Shown: positions 60,801-64,000 of the stretch, piece after piece
Position numbering within the stretch: position 1 is the stretch's first letter
How the letters are laid out: every line of letters starts with the position of its first letter
NCBI GenBank assembly: GCA_963556255.1
Contig: OY744616.1
Coordinates: 15,990,346-16,054,345, forward strand
DNA length: 64,000 nucleotides
Reading direction: 5' to 3'
Source of the DNA: Allolobophora icterica
Taxonomy: Eukaryota; Annelida; Clitellata; Crassiclitellata; Lumbricidae
Notes under the pieces: generated by a model
Database searches by the model: none
What the model saw: the letters and a program-made list of their open reading frames with translations, nothing else
What the model was told of the DNA's origin: nothing
Translations under genes and position numbers: made by a program

Positions 60801-63800
60801 TTGTCATAAAAAATTTCTGAAACTTCATTCAAAATCAAATTGATTCATGAAAAAACATCGGAAGATGTAATTGATCATATTTAAACATAAATGAAACAAT
60901 AACGAAGCTGAGATTTCAGTAAAGACACAAATCCAGAGGAGACAAAACCAAAACTTTTGCGACACCGATATCTCAATCAATTCAGAATACATCGAATCAT
61001 AATTGCAATTGATCGTACAGAAAAGGTCAAAATGAACGAAAAGTTTAGTTTAATAAAGTTACTTGAATTCCCAATCACCAGTAAAGGGACAATCTCAAAG
61101 CAATGGAATTCACAAATCTAAAAACTACTCAGTAACTTAAAGAAAAACACGAAACAAACAGCACTAACACCACAAACAACATAAAATAGATAAAGAGTTG
61201 AAAAACATGACAGATGGCAAACTAAAAGCATATTTTAATAGATCTATTATATATGAAAATTTTCATACATTAAATGTAACAATTGACATTTATAAAAGGT
61301 TGTATAAATGAAATTTTAATATTACAATTGATTAATTACTTCCATGGGATAACATGGAAATTCTACCAGAAAGAGCCACCAACCATATAGGGAAGGCAGC
61401 TGAGCACTGTCGGTATGTTTCTGGCAAGTGAAGTTAGTTAAGAATTTCACAACTATCCTTACACTAACAGGTCATTTGGATCAACTCAGCCTGCCAGCAC
61501 TCTATGCTTGGTAAATACAACCAATGCAAATAGGCTAGTATAAAACATAGGCTAGGACCTAAAATAAAATATGGTAAAACAGAAAATAATAAAAGTAAAA
61601 GCACTGATACACGTTAAAAGATGTTAAATGAGTCAAATTTAGATTTAATATCACAGACTTAAATAGAACATAATAAATAATTACAAGTAAAGGGAAAGTA
61701 GGAAATCAACTTGGATGATTCTGAAGCCTTGACAAGATAGGATAAAATAAGATGGAAGCAGAATTGCTAATAAATGCACTGTCACCAAAGCTTTGAATAA
61801 ATTGCAAGCACAATCATTATATACTATCCATTGTACATACAATATGTACTGTATTTACTATATACCAAGTTTTGATGACGCTGGTCACAAAATGGATGAC
61901 GAACCACGAGAGTCATATTAGAAGCACGAAAACACAGAAAAAATAAGATATTCAGATTATATAAAATCAAAATTCAATCTGAGACATGTTGTGAAAGTCG
62001 ACACTCTTGAATTGGTTTAATTCCCATGTTTACATTTTCCCTTATAAAACCTTGACTATGACTTTGCTGAACATACAACAGCAAAGAGGGATTAACTGAT
62101 AGCTCACTTCTTAGCTTACACCTCTACCAATTCATCATGCAAAGGTATATAATATGTAAAAATATGATGCTTGATGCAATGTATCATGATTACATAATTA
62201 CCAGATTACTACTTACGTCACAGTTCTAGAATGGCTCATACAGGTACTAAACAAGTACCAGAGTCATTAATTAGAAGAGTTACTGGAATCCTGGACCATA
62301 CCTGTTGCTGACTGGATCTGTGTGGTTCCAGATTCTATGCCCAGCACATGACCAAGAAATGATGCCAAATTCTTCATGAAACTTTCGGAAATAATCTTCG
62401 AACGAAACGCCTGCACAAACCGATCGTAAACGTTATATAAACAATTCATACACAGATGCACAGAGCAATGCAAACCTGAACTTGGACAATAAAGAATCTA
62501 GGCCAAAGCAAAACAAACCTAGAACAAAACTGCTACTTCTGCAACTCTGATTGTTCATATAAACATATTGGTAACTTTCATTGGAACAAATAACAAAAGC
62601 CAACTAACACTCAGAAAGAAAATGCTCAATTTTCTAATAAATGTACTAGTGCCATAAAATGTCTAAATCTCCCCACACATATATACATAGTGCGTGTGTG
62701 TGTGCGCGCGCGCAAGCGTGCTGTACAAAACCGTTGTATAAAGAATAAGGCACAATAGGTGCCCCTGAGATGCCAATACATATGGGCACAATGGAAAGGT
62801 TTTGGATACATATATCCTGCATGTACAAGGACATAGGTACATACGCACCTACATCTAAGGAGGTAAACCTGAGCAGTTCTTAAAAGGCACTGTTTATATC
62901 ACCAAATTTATGAATTTATGAAGGACAAAAGCCGTGGAGCCTGTTTCTATGGTCAGATGTTTCTATGGGTTTTTCAAGAAGCACAGAAAAGTACACTTAC
63001 ACCACAATATGCTACACAAACACTGTACGCTGAATATGGTTTTATAATGAGTATGCGATTTGGTACATTTTGCAAAAGATAAACAGATCTGCTGACCGAA
63101 CTGGCAACGAGGTGCTGAAGAAGAGCGAGGAGTGGCAGTGAGCTTCTGAGCTGCTTGACTTGAACTGATGATGGGTGCTTGCGACCGGATGCACTGTCCA
63201 AGGCTGTCAACAACTCCTCTACAATCAACACACAACACAGCCTCGATCAATGCGTTGTTAAGAACTTACTCAAGGTCCTTCCTCAGTGACCATCAAAGGG
63301 GACGCCAACATCTGCATCACAGGGCAAGTGCTCAACTAATGATCCACAGTGTCACCAGTGCACAAATGTGTATGTATGTATCTATGCACGTGTGTAAGTA
63401 TGTACATGTGTACCTATGCAAGTGTGTATATATGTATGCAGGCATGTATGTAATTAAGTATGTATGTATTCTGGACATACTTATTCTTTGCAGCCTTCTC
63501 ACCCATGTCGTTTAAACATTGGATTTTTATATGACTCTACACATCATGAGCATAACCTTCAGTGGATTGTGATCTACTAGGCTGTGTTACATAATGTTGT
63601 TAAAGAAGTGATGAGGTTAGATGATGCTATTCATAATAACAGAATTACTTTTCATTCTGATAGGACACAGTTGGTTCTTTTGCAATTACATGTAATGTGA
63701 TTTCATTTCTGAGCGACAATCGCTATTTATGTCTTGTGAATTACGCACAACAGATATCTCCAGATCAGATCATATTTCTAACGTAGAAAAGGTTAGTCCC

Positions 63801-64000
63801 AGCCCTAGTGATTTCTCCTAAAAAAACTGTTCAGACTTTTAATGTATCCTCAATTCTTTTACGATGTTCTTTTGCTGAAAGAGAGAATATTTTTAACTAT
63901 GCTTGTAAAATAAAAAATTACACTGCAGACAGAAGCAGCTCTAGATGGATTTCATACATACTGGAGACCTGTGGGATGGCATCCACAATCTCCAACATAA
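48806..64000 (-). CDS. ULK4: ULK4-like HEAT/ARM-repeat protein, C-terminal part (15 exons, 5' end outside window)
   Basis: Exons in transcript order: 63962-64000 (cut by the window edge), 63085-63218, 62302-62410, 59890-60036, 59135-59273, 56697-56789, 53285-53333, 53035-53140, 52470-52639, 51741-51848, 51032-51139, 50901-50982, 50510-50613, 49570-49658 and 48806-48875. All phases agree; about 515 residues. Segments include LASFLGHVLGIESGTTQIQ, LRLFSEIVTVFVNQE, QILLDQDPLPMHGLKLLLAL, MKSLYDHGFVDHFSYLFLEV, TTMLLLLLETLHGILKYVSE, AEALLLINKPFTEFVSPLTQ and IDIAETSLKCLALLLQFFGG. The helical, leucine-rich repeats and these signatures match my recollection of the C-terminal ARM region of ULK4, a pseudokinase linked to cilia and neurodevelopment. 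The kinase-like domain would lie off the right edge. The assignment rests on remembered family features, and another HEAT/ARM protein is possible. The first exon boundary (A|GTATGT) is chosen by phase. Introns host a LINE, four hAT MITEs, a Helitron and a SINE. Confidence 0.75.
49731..50058. mobile_element. hAT-like MITE, 328 bp, in ULK4 intron
   Basis: Termini CAGGGGTGGCGAACCTTTTT and, inverted, CAGGGATGGTGAACCTATGG. Perfect 8-bp duplication CTATAGGC (49723-49730 and 50059-50066). A GGCACGCGTGCC palindrome lies near the right end. Confidence 0.95.
50660..50718. repeat. short foldback element, copy 2
   Basis: Arms CTTTAACGACGA and TCGTCGTTAAAG are perfect 12-bp inverse complements around AAGGGATTAG to TACATGC. 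It is homologous to 13421-13475. Confidence 0.75.
52155..52330 (-). mobile_element. tRNA-derived SINE in ULK4 intron
   Basis: The minus strand reads TAGCATAGTGAGTTTATG (A box) and then GGGTTCAAATCTCAG (B box) about 35 bp later. Confidence 0.6.
53595..53982. mobile_element. hAT-like MITE, 388 bp, in ULK4 intron
   Basis: Termini TAGGGCTGTACCGAATA and ATTC-AGTACAGCCCTT (inverted). 8-bp duplication ACATATAC/ACATATAT (7 of 8). The interior is made of ATTCGGCCGAATA-type palindromes. Related to 31544-31954. Confidence 0.85.
54274..55608. mobile_element. hAT-like element, 1,335 bp, nested in the LINE
   Basis: Termini CAGTGGCGTAACAACC and its inverse GGTTGTTACGCCACTG. Perfect 8-bp duplication ACCACAAG (54266-54273 and 55609-55616). 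No transposase frame found. It holds a GGGGGCCC motif near both ends, a GAGA-rich stretch at 55020-55150 and another MITE at 54504-54718. Confidence 0.95.
54504..54718. mobile_element. MITE nested inside the hAT element
   Basis: Termini CATGGACGGCGATC and, inverted, CACTGGCGGCGAGC. Homologous along its length to 25508-25749. Flanks share TAATA only, so the duplication is uncertain. Confidence 0.65.
57505..58215. repeat. array of palindromic GACTGCGAAGCAGTC hairpins in a 137-bp higher-order repeat
   Basis: About 17 copies of GACTGC-GAA-GCAGTC (some with one change), interleaved with other short palindromes such as GACGCC-AGAA-GGCGTC and CGCC-AGAG-GGCG. About five higher-order units of roughly 137 bp each hold three copies. 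The array is much richer in GC than the surrounding DNA. Confidence 0.92.
58222..58276. repeat. (GTT)n(GGT)n microsatellite inside the Helitron
   Basis: GTT repeats pass directly into GGT repeats, just before the Helitron 3' hairpin. Confidence 0.95.
58486..58732. mobile_element. hAT-like MITE, 247 bp, in ULK4 intron
   Basis: Termini CAGAGGCGCCTGCAG and, inverted, CAGGGGCGCCCGCAG. 8-bp duplication CCCTCTGT/CCCTCTGC (7 of 8). Contains a perfect GGACGCACGTGCGTCC palindrome. Confidence 0.85.
60037..62301. other. long AT-rich ULK4 intron
   Basis: 2.3 kb between the exons at 59890-60036 and 62302-62410. I see no recognisable repeat family, gene or structure. Confidence 0.45.
63219..63961. other. 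ULK4 intron with TATG-rich stretch
   Basis: Contains TGTATGTATG-type low-complexity sequence at about 63366-63475. Nothing else is recognised. Confidence 0.45.

Overview
The window is a piece of an animal nuclear genome, almost certainly a non-vertebrate (a marine invertebrate such as a sponge is plausible, but the sequence does not fix the phylum). Evidence: intron-rich genes with short exons (50-550 bp) and mostly GT-AG introns, local GC near 38-40 percent, and a dense layer of metazoan-type transposons (LINE reverse transcriptases, tRNA-derived SINEs, many hAT-like MITEs, one Helitron). There is no operon structure and no bacterial-type signal. The coding regions were rebuilt by joining splice-consistent exons whose phases match.

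Layout. (1) 0.27-12.96 kb, plus strand: the 3' half of a dynein heavy chain gene, DNHD1-like, in 14 exons from the AAA5/AAA6 region to the C-terminal domain and stop. (2) 14.28-17.92 kb, minus strand: a complete five-exon TSNAX (TRAX) gene, convergent with the dynein gene. (3) 18-39 kb: a repeat-rich block with LINE relics, MITEs, a 2.7 kb inverted pair of tandem arrays, CT-rich low-complexity DNA and inverted SINE copies. The 3' half of a class A GPCR gene lies inside it (33.18-34.62 kb, minus); it looks damaged. (4) 39.08-48.58 kb, plus strand: a complete 15-exon POLE2 gene (DNA polymerase epsilon subunit B) with an E2F-like site upstream and one AT-AC U12-type intron. (5) 48.81 kb to the right edge, minus strand: the C-terminal part of a HEAT/ARM-repeat gene that I read as ULK4, convergent with POLE2 (223 bp between stop codons). 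Its introns hold a LINE with a hAT nested in it (itself carrying another MITE), three further hAT MITEs and a Helitron.

The genes do not form a pathway. DNHD1-type dynein and ULK4 are both linked to cilia, POLE2 to DNA replication, and TRAX to the translin/C3PO nuclease.

The most unusual signals concern splice sites and repeats. Two different minisatellites are built on splice sites of two different genes; one of them gives TRAX six equivalent in-frame 5' splice sites. There are two GC-AG introns and one AT-AC intron. Nine hAT-like insertions carry recognisable 8-bp target duplications. The Helitron contains an array of about 17 short palindromes in a roughly 137-bp higher-order repeat. A retroposon 3' end shows a stem-loop with a compensatory base-pair change.
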